DNA from: Bacillus mobilis
GTDB lineage: Bacteria > Bacillota > Bacilli > Bacillales > Bacillaceae_G
Length of the DNA stretch: 64,000 bases
NCBI RefSeq assembly: GCF_001884045.1
Contig: NZ_MACF01000078.1
Location: 36,857-100,856 of the forward strand
Direction of reading: 5' to 3'
The notes beneath the pieces were generated by a model that ran no database searches, was not told the DNA's origin, and saw only the letters and a list, made by a program, of their open reading frames with translations. Every line of letters begins with the position of its first letter. Positions within the stretch are counted from its first letter, which is position 1. A program made the translations under genes and the position numbers. Below are positions 52,404 through 61,172 of the stretch, piece by piece.

Positions 52404-53309
52404 CTAGATAGTGAAAAGTTCAAGGATGTCTTTTCAAACTATTCTATTACTGTGAGTTCCACTGGAAATTTAGGTTTAAGTATTGGTATTATGAGTGCGA
52501 AGTTAGGCTTTAATGTGACTGTTCATATGTCAGCAGATGCGAAAAAGTGGAAAAAAGATTTACTTCGAGGTAAAGGAGTTAATGTTATAGAATATACAGC
52601 GGACTATAGTAAAGCCGTAGAAGAAGGAAGAAAACAAGCTGATAAGAATCCGATGTGTTATTTTATCGATGATGAAAATTCAAGGCATTTATTTTTAGGC
52701 TATGCTGTAGCCGCTGCGCGCTTACATACACAATTAGAGAAATTTCAAATAAAAATCGGCGAGTCTTGTCCTCTATTTGTTTATCTGCCATGTGGAGTAG
52801 GTGGAGGTCCAGGTGGTGTTTCGTTTGGTTTAAAGTTATTGTATGGTGATAATGCGCATGTATTTTTTGCAGAACCTACTCATTCTCCTTGTATGCTATT
52901 AGGTATGATGACAGGATTGCATGATGGAATCTCCGTGCAAGATTTTGGAATTGACAATAAAACAGATGCAGATGGACTTGCGGTGGGAAGAGCATCTGGA
53001 TTTGTAGGTAAAACAATAGAGCCATTTTTAAGTGGTATATATACAATTAGCGATAATCACCTATATAAGTTACTAAAAGGGTTAGTAGATACAGAGGGTA
53101 TAGAGTTGGAACCATCAGCATTAGCGGGTATGATTGGGCCAATCAAATTGTTTAAAGAAGGACAAAGATATATAACAAATAATGACTTAACAAAAAAATT
53201 GAACCAAGGTATTCATATAGTATGGGGAACTGGAGGGAGTATGGTTCCAAAAGAGGTAATGAAAGTATACTATCAGGCAGGTTCTCAGTTAATCAATAAA
53301 AAATATTGA
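52404..53309 (+). pseudogene. dsdA: 5'-truncated D-serine ammonia-lyase
   Basis: From [35 protein letters not shown] to the end this is DsdA: STGNLG binds the PLP phosphate, and [21 protein letters not shown] and [14 protein letters not shown] are typical. Full-length proteins have about 440 residues; only about 300 remain. The first ~140 are missing, including the PLP Schiff-base lysine. An in-frame TAG precedes the remnant, and no SD supports the GTG at 52452. Not functional as an enzyme. Confidence 0.85.
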
Positions 53310-53316
53310 TAGATAT

Positions 53317-53365
53317 AAAATGAGTTCATTTTTCATGGCTACCTATGAGAAGATGAACTCATTTT
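53317..53365 (+). terminator. Rho-independent terminator
   Basis: AAAATGAGTTCAT pairs with ATGAACTCATTTT across a 23-nt loop, just after the dsdA remnant. Confidence 0.75.
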
Positions 53366-54101
53366 CGTTTTTTGGATGATGGCCATTTTCTGGTACTCCA
53401 TGTCCATCAATTCAAGAAAGTAGATCCTTTTCTAAACGATAAAACTGAACTTCGGTGTTATCAAAACTCAATTTTTCCGTTTAGGGCTTGGTAAAGAAAA
53501 TGTGCATCCACTATGAACATTTAGAGGTAGATTTACTTCCAAGGAAATATGTCGTGCGTTTTATGGATAGAAGCTCCTGTATTCGAATTTCATAGTATTA
53601 GTGAGGGAATTGGAAGGAAAGCGATAAAGATGGGACACAATAAAAGATTTCGTGATAGTAAAGAATTAAGTGCAGTAATAATATCATTTCCAGGAACTAC
53701 ATGTATTTTAAAAAATAAATATTCCGATAAAATTTTACCATGTCTATTTTGGGAGCCTCTGTCAAAGTTGAGTTGGTTTTCTATAGAAAATAGTTATACA
53801 TATATGTTTATAGTGGTTTGAAGCAGAAAATAGAATTAGAAAAGTCTTCTAGTTGTCTTGAGGTAAAATATATTCTTCAAAATCCTTATTTAAAATTAAA
53901 GAGTACCTTGGGAGAGAGGCGCTTTATGGCCAAGGCTAATGATGAAAATAGGTGACTACGATTGTATTGTATGTACGAGTTTAAATAAAACCCTTACTAG
54001 GTAGGTAATAAAAAAATAAATTAGATTCTATATTTAACACTTAGAAAACCATCGTCATAACATAAATTGTAGTAATTCAAATGAAAGAGGGTTGGATATT
54101 T
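53366..54101. other. Gene-poor stretch, decayed coding traces
   Basis: No confident gene. A 90-codon frame at 53549-53821 and a 45-codon TTG frame at 53818-53955 lack ribosome binding sites and recognisable motifs; both may be debris of older genes. The last 100 bp are the presumed promoter region of the His/Gln-rich protein gene. Confidence 0.4.
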
Positions 54102-54383
54102 ATGGATTATCCTGGTATTAATGGCTTAATTAGAAGGTATCGTCCTCAAGCAGGTACCACGGCTATATCATATAGTGCAGCGCAAGGTACTCTTCACGCT
54201 GTTCATCATGCAATGCAAATGCAACAACAAATGCATCCTCATATGCAACAACACACGTATCCTTATATGTATCCTCATATGCAACAACATTATACATCTA
54301 CTGGATATTACAATCCTATAGTGATTTCAGCAGATGGGTTATATATATCAACAATTCCCCATGGAACTCTATACAATTTATAG
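54102..54383 (+). CDS. His/Met/Gln-rich small protein
   Basis: 93 aa from ATG 54102 (AGAGGGTTGGATATTT upstream). The middle is low complexity: MQMQQQMHPHMQQH, then TYPYMYPHMQQHY, a repeated P-H-M-Q-Q-H unit rich in His, Met, Gln and Tyr. The C-terminus VISADGLYISTIPHGTLYNL is better conserved-looking. Such composition fits a spore-coat or metal-binding (copper) peptide; neither can be proved. No cysteine and no signal peptide. Confidence 0.55.
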   Translation: MDYPGINGLIRRYRPQAGTTAISYSAAQGTLHAVHHAMQMQQQMHPHMQQHTYPYMYPHMQQHYTSTGYYNPIVISADGLYISTIPHGTLYNL

Positions 54384-54395
54384 AAAGATTTTAAC

Positions 54396-54741
54396 TGATA
54401 AGTAAATGTTCATTTGAAATAACGATTTTATTAAATAGGTAAAAAAAGGGCACCTGACCAGGGTGCCCCGCCCATAACTATGAATAACAATCCATAATAA
54501 TATATGTGACTTTTGCCCAATCGTGATGGAATCCAATAAAATCTTTATTTTTGAAAAAAGAGGTGATTAATTGATAAGTAAGTGTTCATTTGAAATAACG
54601 ATTTTATTAAATGGGTAAAAAAAGAGCACCTGACCAGGGTGCTCCGACCATAACTATGAATAACAATCCATGATAATATATGTGACTTTTGCCTAATGGT
54701 GATGGAATCCAATAAAATCTTTATTTTTGAAAAAGAGAGGT
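54396..54741 (+). repeat. Tandem 170-bp repeat with covarying hairpin
   Basis: Copies at 54396-54565 and 54572-54741 (176-bp period) are about 95% alike by eye. Each contains a hairpin GGGCACC-tgaccag-GGTGCCC in copy 1 and GAGCACC-tgaccag-GGTGCTC in copy 2. The G-C pair at the second position has become A-T by a double change, so pairing is conserved. Each copy ends in an SD-like AGAGGTG. This fits an intergenic structured element such as the bcr repeats of the B. cereus group; the specific class is unknown to me. Confidence 0.7.
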
Positions 54742-54747
54742 GGTTCT

Positions 54748-54849
54748 TTGTACTGGCTATTTTATCAGTTTGATAATGGGAAAATTGTAAATCCTCCTAT
54801 TACAATACCATTATTTGTTGCAATAGGAGGATTGGAAGTCCTAAGTTAA
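54748..54849 (+). CDS. Possible 33-aa peptide after the repeats
   Basis: TTG 54748 behind the AGAGGTGG at the end of repeat copy 2. The product ends GKIVNPPITIPLFVAIGGLEVLS. The sequence also contains an inverted repeat (AATCCTCCTATT ... AATAGGAGGATT), so its codons may be a by-product of that structure. Low confidence. Confidence 0.25.
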   Translation: MYWLFYQFDNGKIVNPPITIPLFVAIGGLEVLS

Positions 54850-55518
54850 AGAAATAAGAATTTGTTTTTCAATGCATGTTATTGATCTTAAAGGCGAATG
54901 GAATTTTGTTGAGAGTCAATTGTAGAAAGAGAAAGAGTATTGGGAAGGTATTTCTCATATCAAGAAGTCGTTTAAAAAATATATGTTGAAGAATATTTTT
55001 AGTTTATTATTTAGAAAGCATGACATATACACAGGAGATTAATACAAATTGTCTTATATACTTAAGTTTCTATAAAATCGTAAATTTAATAAAAGACGAG
55101 AGGTAAATATAATAACACAAATAATCTATTTTCTTATATATAATAAATAAATCATTAATAATTCCAAGCTATCAATTTAATTATCAAGAAATGCAATCAT
55201 ATAGATTTTAAAGGGGATCATATTAGTATTTCTAGCGCAGATGATCGGTAGTATTTTAGATAAGAGTATATTCCATCCATTACAGATGTATTTATTTGAA
55301 ATAAGAACCATTTAGTGAATTAATAATGAGTGCCACTTTAAAAGAAGAGAGGGCTTAGAATGGATAATGATGTTACATAAATATTTTATTTTTGTAAAAA
55401 AATGTTGTTTACAAAAGATAAGAAAGCGTACACTAACTAAAAAAGCTAATGCTAATATTGATACTAAAAAAGAGACATTTCTACTTACTTATATTGGTGG
55501 ATAAAAAGGGGGTATATC
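54850..55518. other. Gene-poor AT-rich stretch
   Basis: No intact gene. It contains the CPBP gene fragment (listed separately). The last 150 bp precede the UvrA-like gene and probably hold its promoter; AAAAAGGGGGT before ATG 55519 is the SD. Confidence 0.5.
55161..55276 (+). pseudogene. Copied fragment of the CPBP protease gene
   Basis: Aligns without gaps to 51841-51956 at a constant offset of 3320 bp: both have TTATCAAGAAA, TTAGCGCAGA and a shared run GGTAGTATTTTAGATAAGAG. Similarity stops sharply on the right. Stops interrupt the frame. It is the trace of a duplication of the CPBP region followed by decay. Confidence 0.75.
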
Positions 55519-57801
55519 ATGTTAAATGCTTTTGAAAATAATTTTATTGAAATAATTAATGCTACAGAAAATAATCTGAAAAATATTCATTTAAAGATAC
55601 CAAAGAAAAAGACGACAGTGTTTGTTGGTCTTTCAGGATCGGGAAAATCATCACTTGTCTTTGATACACTAGCTGCAGTATCAAGGAGGGAGTTAAATGA
55701 AACATTTCCAAGTTTTACACAACAATATTTACCGAAATATGGTCAACCTCATGTGGAAAATATTAAACATTTACCAGTAGCAATTGTGGTCGAACAACAA
55801 CCGATTGGAAAAAGTGCTAGATCCACTTTAGCAACCTATACTGGAATTTATTCGTTAATAAGATTAATGTTTTCTAGGATTGGCAAACCTTTCATTGGAT
55901 ATTCTGAACATTATTCTTTTAATTTACCTCAAGGGATGTGTCCTACCTGTCAAGGATTAGGATATATCGATGAGATTCACGAAGACCTATTAATTGACAA
56001 GAACAAGTCACTTAATGAAGGAGCTATTACTTTCGTTAGTTTTGGACCAGGAACTTGGCGATGGGAAGGATACGCCAATAGTGGTTTATTTGATTTGGAC
56101 AAACCACTTAAAGACTATACTCCAGAAGAATTTGAAATGTTTATGCATGCCCCGCGTCAAAAATTAGAAAACCCTCCTAAAGAATGGGGGAAAACTGCGT
56201 TATATGAAGGCTTGGTACCTAGGATAAAACGTTCCATTATTCAAAGCGCTGAAGGTCGACATCACAAAGCAGCAATTGAAGCTGTTGTTACTAAAAAAAA
56301 CTGTCCGAATTGTAAGGGGACAAGGTTAAATTCAAAAACATTAACAAGCCGAATTAATGGATATAATATTGCAGAGGTCTGTTCCATGGATTTAATTCAT
56401 CTTGTTGGATTTATTCAGAAAATCACAGAACCAATAGCCAAGGGTGTAACGCGTGAAATATTATCAAAAGTAAACGCATTAATTGATATTGGTTTAGGAT
56501 ATCTATCCCTAAATCGTGGAACAGACACTTTATCAGGTGGCGAGGCTCAGCGAATAAAAATTGCAAAATATTTAAGCAGTTCATTATCTGATTTAGTTTA
56601 TATTTTTGATGAACCTAGTGTTGGGTTACACCCACATGATATTATCCTTATTAAACAAGCACTAACTAAGCTAAAAGAACAAGGTAATACAGTTATATTA
56701 GTTGAACATAATCCTAGCATCATAGAAATGGCTGACTATATTGTAGAAATGGGACCAAAAGCTGGGACTTACGGAGGTTATATAACATTTACTGGAAGTT
56801 ATCAAGAGTTATTAGAATCGGATACCATAACAGGGAGAATGCTTCAACAACCCATAAAATTCAAAAAAACAAGATCTTTTTCTAAATATATTCAGGTGAA
56901 TCATATTGAATCTCATAATGTCCATGATGTAGATGTTAAAATTCCAGTTGGAATTATGACAGTAATATCAGGTCCTGCAGGTTCGGGAAAAAGTACTTTA
57001 GTTAACGCAGTGAAACGGCAGGTTTCTCCGAACCTTTATATTGATTTAAAACAAGACTCCATAGGTATAAATATAAGGTCGACACCAGCAACTTATTTAA
57101 ATATATTATCTCCAATTAGAAAACTCTTTGGGAAGGAGAATAATGTATCCATACAACTATTTAGTTTTAATGGAAAAGGGGCTTGTCCAAAATGTAAAGG
57201 AAAAGGGGTGACAATTACAGAAATGGCCTTTATGGATCCTGTGACTCAAACATGTGAACTTTGCAACGGAAAACGATATAGCAAAGAAGCTCTCCAATAT
57301 AAATATCAAGGAAAAAATATTTATGAAGTACTTTCATTACCGATTTATGAAGCTTTGGATTTTTTTAAAGACATTTCAAATATCTATAAAAAGCTAGATA
57401 ATTTAAAACAGGTAGGACTTGATTATTTAAATCTAAGTCAGTCAATGACTACCTTATCTGGTGGCGAGTTGCAACGTTTAAAATTAGCATTTCAGTTGGA
57501 GAATACTGGTCAAATCTATTTTTTGGATGAACCAACTTCCGGACTTCATTTACAGGATACATTAAAGTTGCTTAGGTTATTTAATGATTTGGTAAATAAG
57601 GGGAATACTTTAGTGTTGATTGAGCATAATTTAACCGTTATTTCACAAGCAGATTGGCTGATTGATATGGGTCCAGATGCGGGTAAATATGGAGGCCGCA
57701 TCTGTTACTCGGGAATACCATCGGATTCTATTCAAAACAAGGGATCACGTACTGGCGAAGCGTTACGTGTAGCTATGTCTTATTCGGATGAATATTATTA
57801 A
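55519..57801 (+). CDS. UvrA-like ABC ATPase without repair domains
   Basis: 760 aa; ATG after AAAGGGGGTATATC. Two ABC units: Walker A VGLSGSGKSSLVFDT (about 32-46) and SGPAGSGKSTLVNA (about 487-500), signature TLSGGEAQRIKIA and TLSGGELQRLKLA, Walker B YIFDEPSVGLHP and YFLDEPTSGLHL. Zinc sites CPTC...CPNC and CPKC...CELC are kept. It lacks the UvrB-binding insert and is much shorter than UvrA (about 950 aa). This is the UvrA2/DrrC-like class, linked to resistance to DNA-binding antibiotics. A resistance role is inferred; no biosynthetic genes lie nearby. Confidence 0.88.
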   Translation: MLNAFENNFIEIINATENNLKNIHLKIPKKKTTVFVGLSGSGKSSLVFDTLAAVSRRELNETFPSFTQQYLPKYGQPHVENIKHLPVAIVVEQQPIGKSARSTLATYTGIYSLIRLMFSRIGKPFIGYSEHYSFNLPQGMCPTCQGLGYIDEIHEDLLIDKNKSLNEGAITFVSFGPGTWRWEGYANSGLFDLDKPLKDYTPEEFEMFMHAPRQKLENPPKEWGKTALYEGLVPRIKRSIIQSAEGRHHKAAIEAVVTKKNCPNCKGTRLNSKTLTSRINGYNIAEVCSMDLIHLVGFIQKITEPIAKGVTREILSKVNALIDIGLGYLSLNRGTDTLSGGEAQRIKIAKYLSSSLSDLVYIFDEPSVGLHPHDIILIKQALTKLKEQGNTVILVEHNPSIIEMADYIVEMGPKAGTYGGYITFTGSYQELLESDTITGRMLQQPIKFKKTRSFSKYIQVNHIESHNVHDVDVKIPVGIMTVISGPAGSGKSTLVNAVKRQVSPNLYIDLKQDSIGINIRSTPATYLNILSPIRKLFGKENNVSIQLFSFNGKGACPKCKGKGVTITEMAFMDPVTQTCELCNGKRYSKEALQYKYQGKNIYEVLSLPIYEALDFFKDISNIYKKLDNLKQVGLDYLNLSQSMTTLSGGELQRLKLAFQLENTGQIYFLDEPTSGLHLQDTLKLLRLFNDLVNKGNTLVLIEHNLTVISQADWLIDMGPDAGKYGGRICYSGIPSDSIQNKGSRTGEALRVAMSYSDEYY

Positions 57802-58865
57802 AAATATAAATTTTGTTTGTTGAGACTATTTTAAAGAGACGTTCTAACTTCTACTGGCCGATATCTATTAAAGTTTATGTAGTATTGATATTGTGTTTTA
57901 AAGACGTTTTTATAAGGAGTGCAATACACTTATCTGTTATTAATAAACTTTTAACATGGATTTCGGTCAATGGGATTTGTCTTAATTAATACATATTAGT
58001 GGTCATAATTTTAAAAACTTCGACTGTTTATTTGTAAGATATTCACAGTCCAAGTTTTACATGTATTAATGTAGTGGCTGCTGACCTAGTTCATTTTTAC
58101 AGACTTACAAATCAACAATCGTTCGGAGTGATAGATGTCTTAGCTAATCGAATATCTATAGCTAAGATATCGAAGTATGCTTAGTTGAGAAGATTGTAAG
58201 GACAATTCTACTCCAAGTCCTTTAATTTGAGCTAGTTGTTATAATGTCTTAAAAGCTTTATTGCAGATTATCAGGAAACGAATATTTACACTTATTACTC
58301 TAGCTGTAATGAAATCACTATGGTTATATTTATGATGGATATATATCGTTGTTTATGTGGGCAGCAAAAACGATAAATCGTTATAAATAATATGCAGGGA
58401 TATATCAGCTTGAAAGGGATTTTAAACGATTGATTTAGAGTAGGCATTCAAAATAATGGAATGGTGGTCCATTATGGCGATATATTTATCAATGTTATTT
58501 CTTTGTATAAGTAGTTAAAAATAGAAATTTGGCATTCCTAAATGATAGTATGAGATTCAAGAATAGCATAGGGATTTCGCTATTCTTGAAGTCAACGACA
58601 GAAAAAATAGACTTTTTGATTAGCAAAGCGGATAGAGAAACTAACACATCATGTCACGTGTTAAATTTGCATGAATGAATATAGCAGTGTGGATTGCTAC
58701 AAGTATTATAAAGGGAACTTTCAAGGAACTACAAAGAGAGTTGAAAAATATAGGTTTAGAGAAAAGAAATGTAAGTTCAATATTTTTTATGAATCATTAG
58801 TATGTACTTAGAAGTTGCTCTAAACAGTGAATTTTCTATTGGTGTACAGTGACAATAAAGATGCT
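57802..58865. other. 1.06-kb non-coding stretch
   Basis: No frame with a start, SD and recognisable product. A hairpin TTCAAGAATAGC / GCTATTCTTGAA lies at about 58557-58591. The sequence is AT-rich with stops in all frames and is likely decayed DNA. Confidence 0.5.
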
Positions 58866-59110
58866 TAATATTTACTTGATGGATTGGCATTATTACGCTA
58901 GATAATAGTCTTTTTGTAAAAATAAAGTTGTTTAATTTTTTTATATAGGAATTGTAATGGCTATATAAAAAAATTGTAAAACTCTCGCTAAATATGCAAG
59001 AGAAGGTAAGTGTAGTAGCTGTAAAAAGTTAAGCAATTATTGTAAATGATAACAACTTAACCGTTATTTAAACGATTTTATTTTTAATTTAAAAGTAATA
59101 TTGTCACTCG
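58866..59110 (+). repeat. 245-bp direct repeat, copy 1
   Basis: Matches 60363-60609 in the same orientation, roughly 85% alike by eye, beginning TAATATTTACTTGATGGAT and ending ATATTGTCACT. It contains a 24-codon frame (about 58977-59048) ending CSSCKKLSNYCK-stop in which most differences from copy 2 are synonymous. The two copies flank the 365-aa minus-strand gene. Confidence 0.7.
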
Positions 59111-59147
59111 ATACTAATAAAGAATTTCCCTATATAATAGATGATAT

Positions 59148-60245
59148 TTACCTCCTTAGAATCCCACTTAGCCTTGAATAAAGCCGTTTGGAAATCTTTT
59201 CCCAGTCATTCATACTTCTCTTATTATCAACATCCAGGTAATTAGTTATTAATAGACATAATGGCTCCATATAATTATTTATTATTTTGTTTAATAGTCC
59301 ATCGATATATGTACTATCATCAGCTAGTTTTATATGTAAATAATCAAGAAAGTTTACATCATTTTTATTATAATGAATCATGTTCCTTAATACCCTACAT
59401 TCTTCTCCAATATCTTTATCATAATCACTTATCAAACGAGAAAATTCATAATTGTAACTTTCATCTATTTGAGTAAATTTCCCTTTCAAAAATTTATTCA
59501 TGTTTTTTATATTGTCCATAACTTCATCTATTTTTATAGATGATAATCTCATTAAAATATATTTATCTAGATTTAATTCAGTTGTATTCAATTGAAGTAT
59601 ATTATAAAGCCATATACAAGTCGAAGCCTCCTGAAGAGACAAGATTAACCTGGTTATTATTATTTTTTCTTCTGCCTCTCCAATAAAAAACACTGAATCA
59701 TGAATATCCTTATCTCTATAATTCTTTTCATCATTATGAACAAATATCGGGAATTCTGAGTACTTTAATGTACCATTAGAATCTATTACTAGCTTTTCCT
59801 TTAGTAAGTTTATTGTCTCACCGACCTTTACAAAAAAACTCTTAAGGTCAATTTGACTTTCTTGTGATAAATCCGGAAAAAAATCAGTATCAATAAATAT
59901 ATAAGTTGGATAGATAGTACTCCCTACTAACTGTCCTTCTTTTAAATAAAAGCCTAAATTATCTATATCATTACCAAATTGATTAATATGAAAATCCATT
60001 ATTCGATTATATATTTTTATGTTATCGCGCTTTTCATATAATTTGACGCGATGTCTAATTTTTTTTATGTTTGGATCAATAGAAATAGAATCATCAAAGA
60101 GTTCTTTATTTATTTGATATATTATTAGACATATGTCCCTAGCTAAAGGGAATATATGTACAGCATTATTCTTTTGGTTCTTTTGTAGTCTTAACAAATA
60201 GGACATTCCCATTAAGTCATAATAAGCAGCGTGAATGGCTGACAT
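59148..60245 (-). CDS. Unknown 365-aa protein between direct repeats
   Basis: ATG 60245 behind GGGAGGATAAATTAA on the minus strand, an excellent SD. Soluble, helical, Ile/Asn/Asp-rich, low GC. No family recognised. The C-terminal part has ECRVLRNMIHYNKND; R-N-x-x-H is the type of motif seen in HEPN-fold proteins (toxins and RNases), and the helical surroundings fit, but this is weak evidence. It lies between 245-bp direct repeats as a possible swapped-in module. Stand-alone. Confidence 0.55.
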   Translation of the reverse strand: MSAIHAAYYDLMGMSYLLRLQKNQKNNAVHIFPLARDICLIIYQINKELFDDSISIDPNIKKIRHRVKLYEKRDNIKIYNRIMDFHINQFGNDIDNLGFYLKEGQLVGSTIYPTYIFIDTDFFPDLSQESQIDLKSFFVKVGETINLLKEKLVIDSNGTLKYSEFPIFVHNDEKNYRDKDIHDSVFFIGEAEEKIIITRLILSLQEASTCIWLYNILQLNTTELNLDKYILMRLSSIKIDEVMDNIKNMNKFLKGKFTQIDESYNYEFSRLISDYDKDIGEECRVLRNMIHYNKNDVNFLDYLHIKLADDSTYIDGLLNKIINNYMEPLCLLITNYLDVDNKRSMNDWEKISKRLYSRLSGILRR

Positions 60246-60362
60246 ATTTAATTTATCCTCCCAAAAATCTATTAATTTTCATTGATTCCAATAATTGTCG
60301 TTAAATAAAGTTTATCATACTGATACATTTAACTGCTTCACCCAACCCATAAACACATCATT

Positions 60363-60609
60363 TAATATTCACTTGATGGATCGGGATTATTACGTTAGAT
60401 AATAGTCTTCTAATGAAAATAAAGTTGTTTAATTTTTGTATGTAGGAATTTTAATAACTATATAATTTACATTGTAAAACCCTTGCTAAATATGCAAGGG
60501 AAGGTAGATGTACTAGCTGTAAAAAGCTAAGCAATTATTGTAAATGATAACAACTTAATTGTTATGTAAACGGCTTTATTTATTATTAAACAACAATATT
60601 GTCACTTGA
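60363..60609 (+). repeat. 245-bp direct repeat, copy 2
   Basis: Second copy of the element at 58866-59110. The embedded frame reads KTLAKYAREGRCTSCKKLSN and then YCK-stop, against KTLAKYAREGKCSSCKKLSN in copy 1; both residue changes are conservative and the other codon changes in this stretch are silent. Confidence 0.7.
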
Positions 60610-60657
60610 CAATCAGGACAGGTAGAGAATGCGTAGCTTGTTTATCCTATAGTTAGG

Positions 60658-61092
60658 CTACAATGAATTAATATCATAATCCCACAAGCCTAACTTCCCC
60701 CTAGCGGGTATATAATTTATTAACATTTCTTTATTAGAAACTTCCCAAGCATAATTCCCAACCCTAAAATCCCCTAAAAAGTAGTCATTTCCTGAAACTA
60801 TACGTCCATCTTCCAATACTGCATTCGTTTGGTTGTCTTCTATTACCTTTAAACAATTTATAAGATTACATACACCAATAATCTTACCGGTTGGTAGATT
60901 GTTGGTGTTCAATCCTTGTTTGCTGAGTATAGAATGAATTATTTCATTGTTGCAAGCATTACTATCAATCTTTTTACTCGTGTGAATTGCCAATGAACCA
61001 CGATATTTAGTATTCCATGTCCTTGTTTCATAGTGAGCTTCATTAGACAGAAAAAGGCTAGCCCATGGTTGAATCATTGAAAGTACCTTCAT
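60658..61092 (-). CDS. ASCH-domain protein
   Basis: 144 aa from ATG 61092; the 15 codons further upstream are unlikely. MKVLSMIQPWASLFLSNEAHYETRTWNTKYRGSLAIHTSKK is a typical ASCH start (QPWA, E-x-R-x-W-x-x-x-Y-R-G). Later come GKIIGVCNLINCLKV and DFRVGNYAWEVSN. ASCH domains have a PUA-like fold and bind RNA or modified nucleosides; some are amidohydrolases acting on N4-acetylcytidine. The gene is complete and isolated. It converges with nothing and shares a hairpin region with the upstream dehydrogenase. Confidence 0.8.
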   Translation of the reverse strand: MKVLSMIQPWASLFLSNEAHYETRTWNTKYRGSLAIHTSKKIDSNACNNEIIHSILSKQGLNTNNLPTGKIIGVCNLINCLKVIEDNQTNAVLEDGRIVSGNDYFLGDFRVGNYAWEVSNKEMLINYIPARGKLGLWDYDINSL

Positions 61093-61128
61093 GTAAGTAA
61101 TCCCACTTTCTTTTAATATCATTGAAAT

Positions 61129-61170
61129 ATAAAGCAAAGTCGTGTTCTTTCAAACACGACTTTGCTTTAT
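61129..61170 (-). terminator. Terminator of the dehydrogenase gene
   Basis: ATAAAGCAAAGTCGTGTT pairs with AACACGACTTTGCTTTAT around a short loop. It lies just downstream of the minus-strand dehydrogenase stop codon. Confidence 0.85.
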
Positions 61171-61172
61171 AT

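Noticed and set aside
53549-53821. 90-aa reading frame as a gene
   Set aside because: No ribosome binding site, atypical composition and no motif; it sits in a decayed stretch.
54396-54741. Short CRISPR-like array
   Set aside because: Only two copies, about 170 bp each and almost identical throughout; there is no repeat/spacer alternation.
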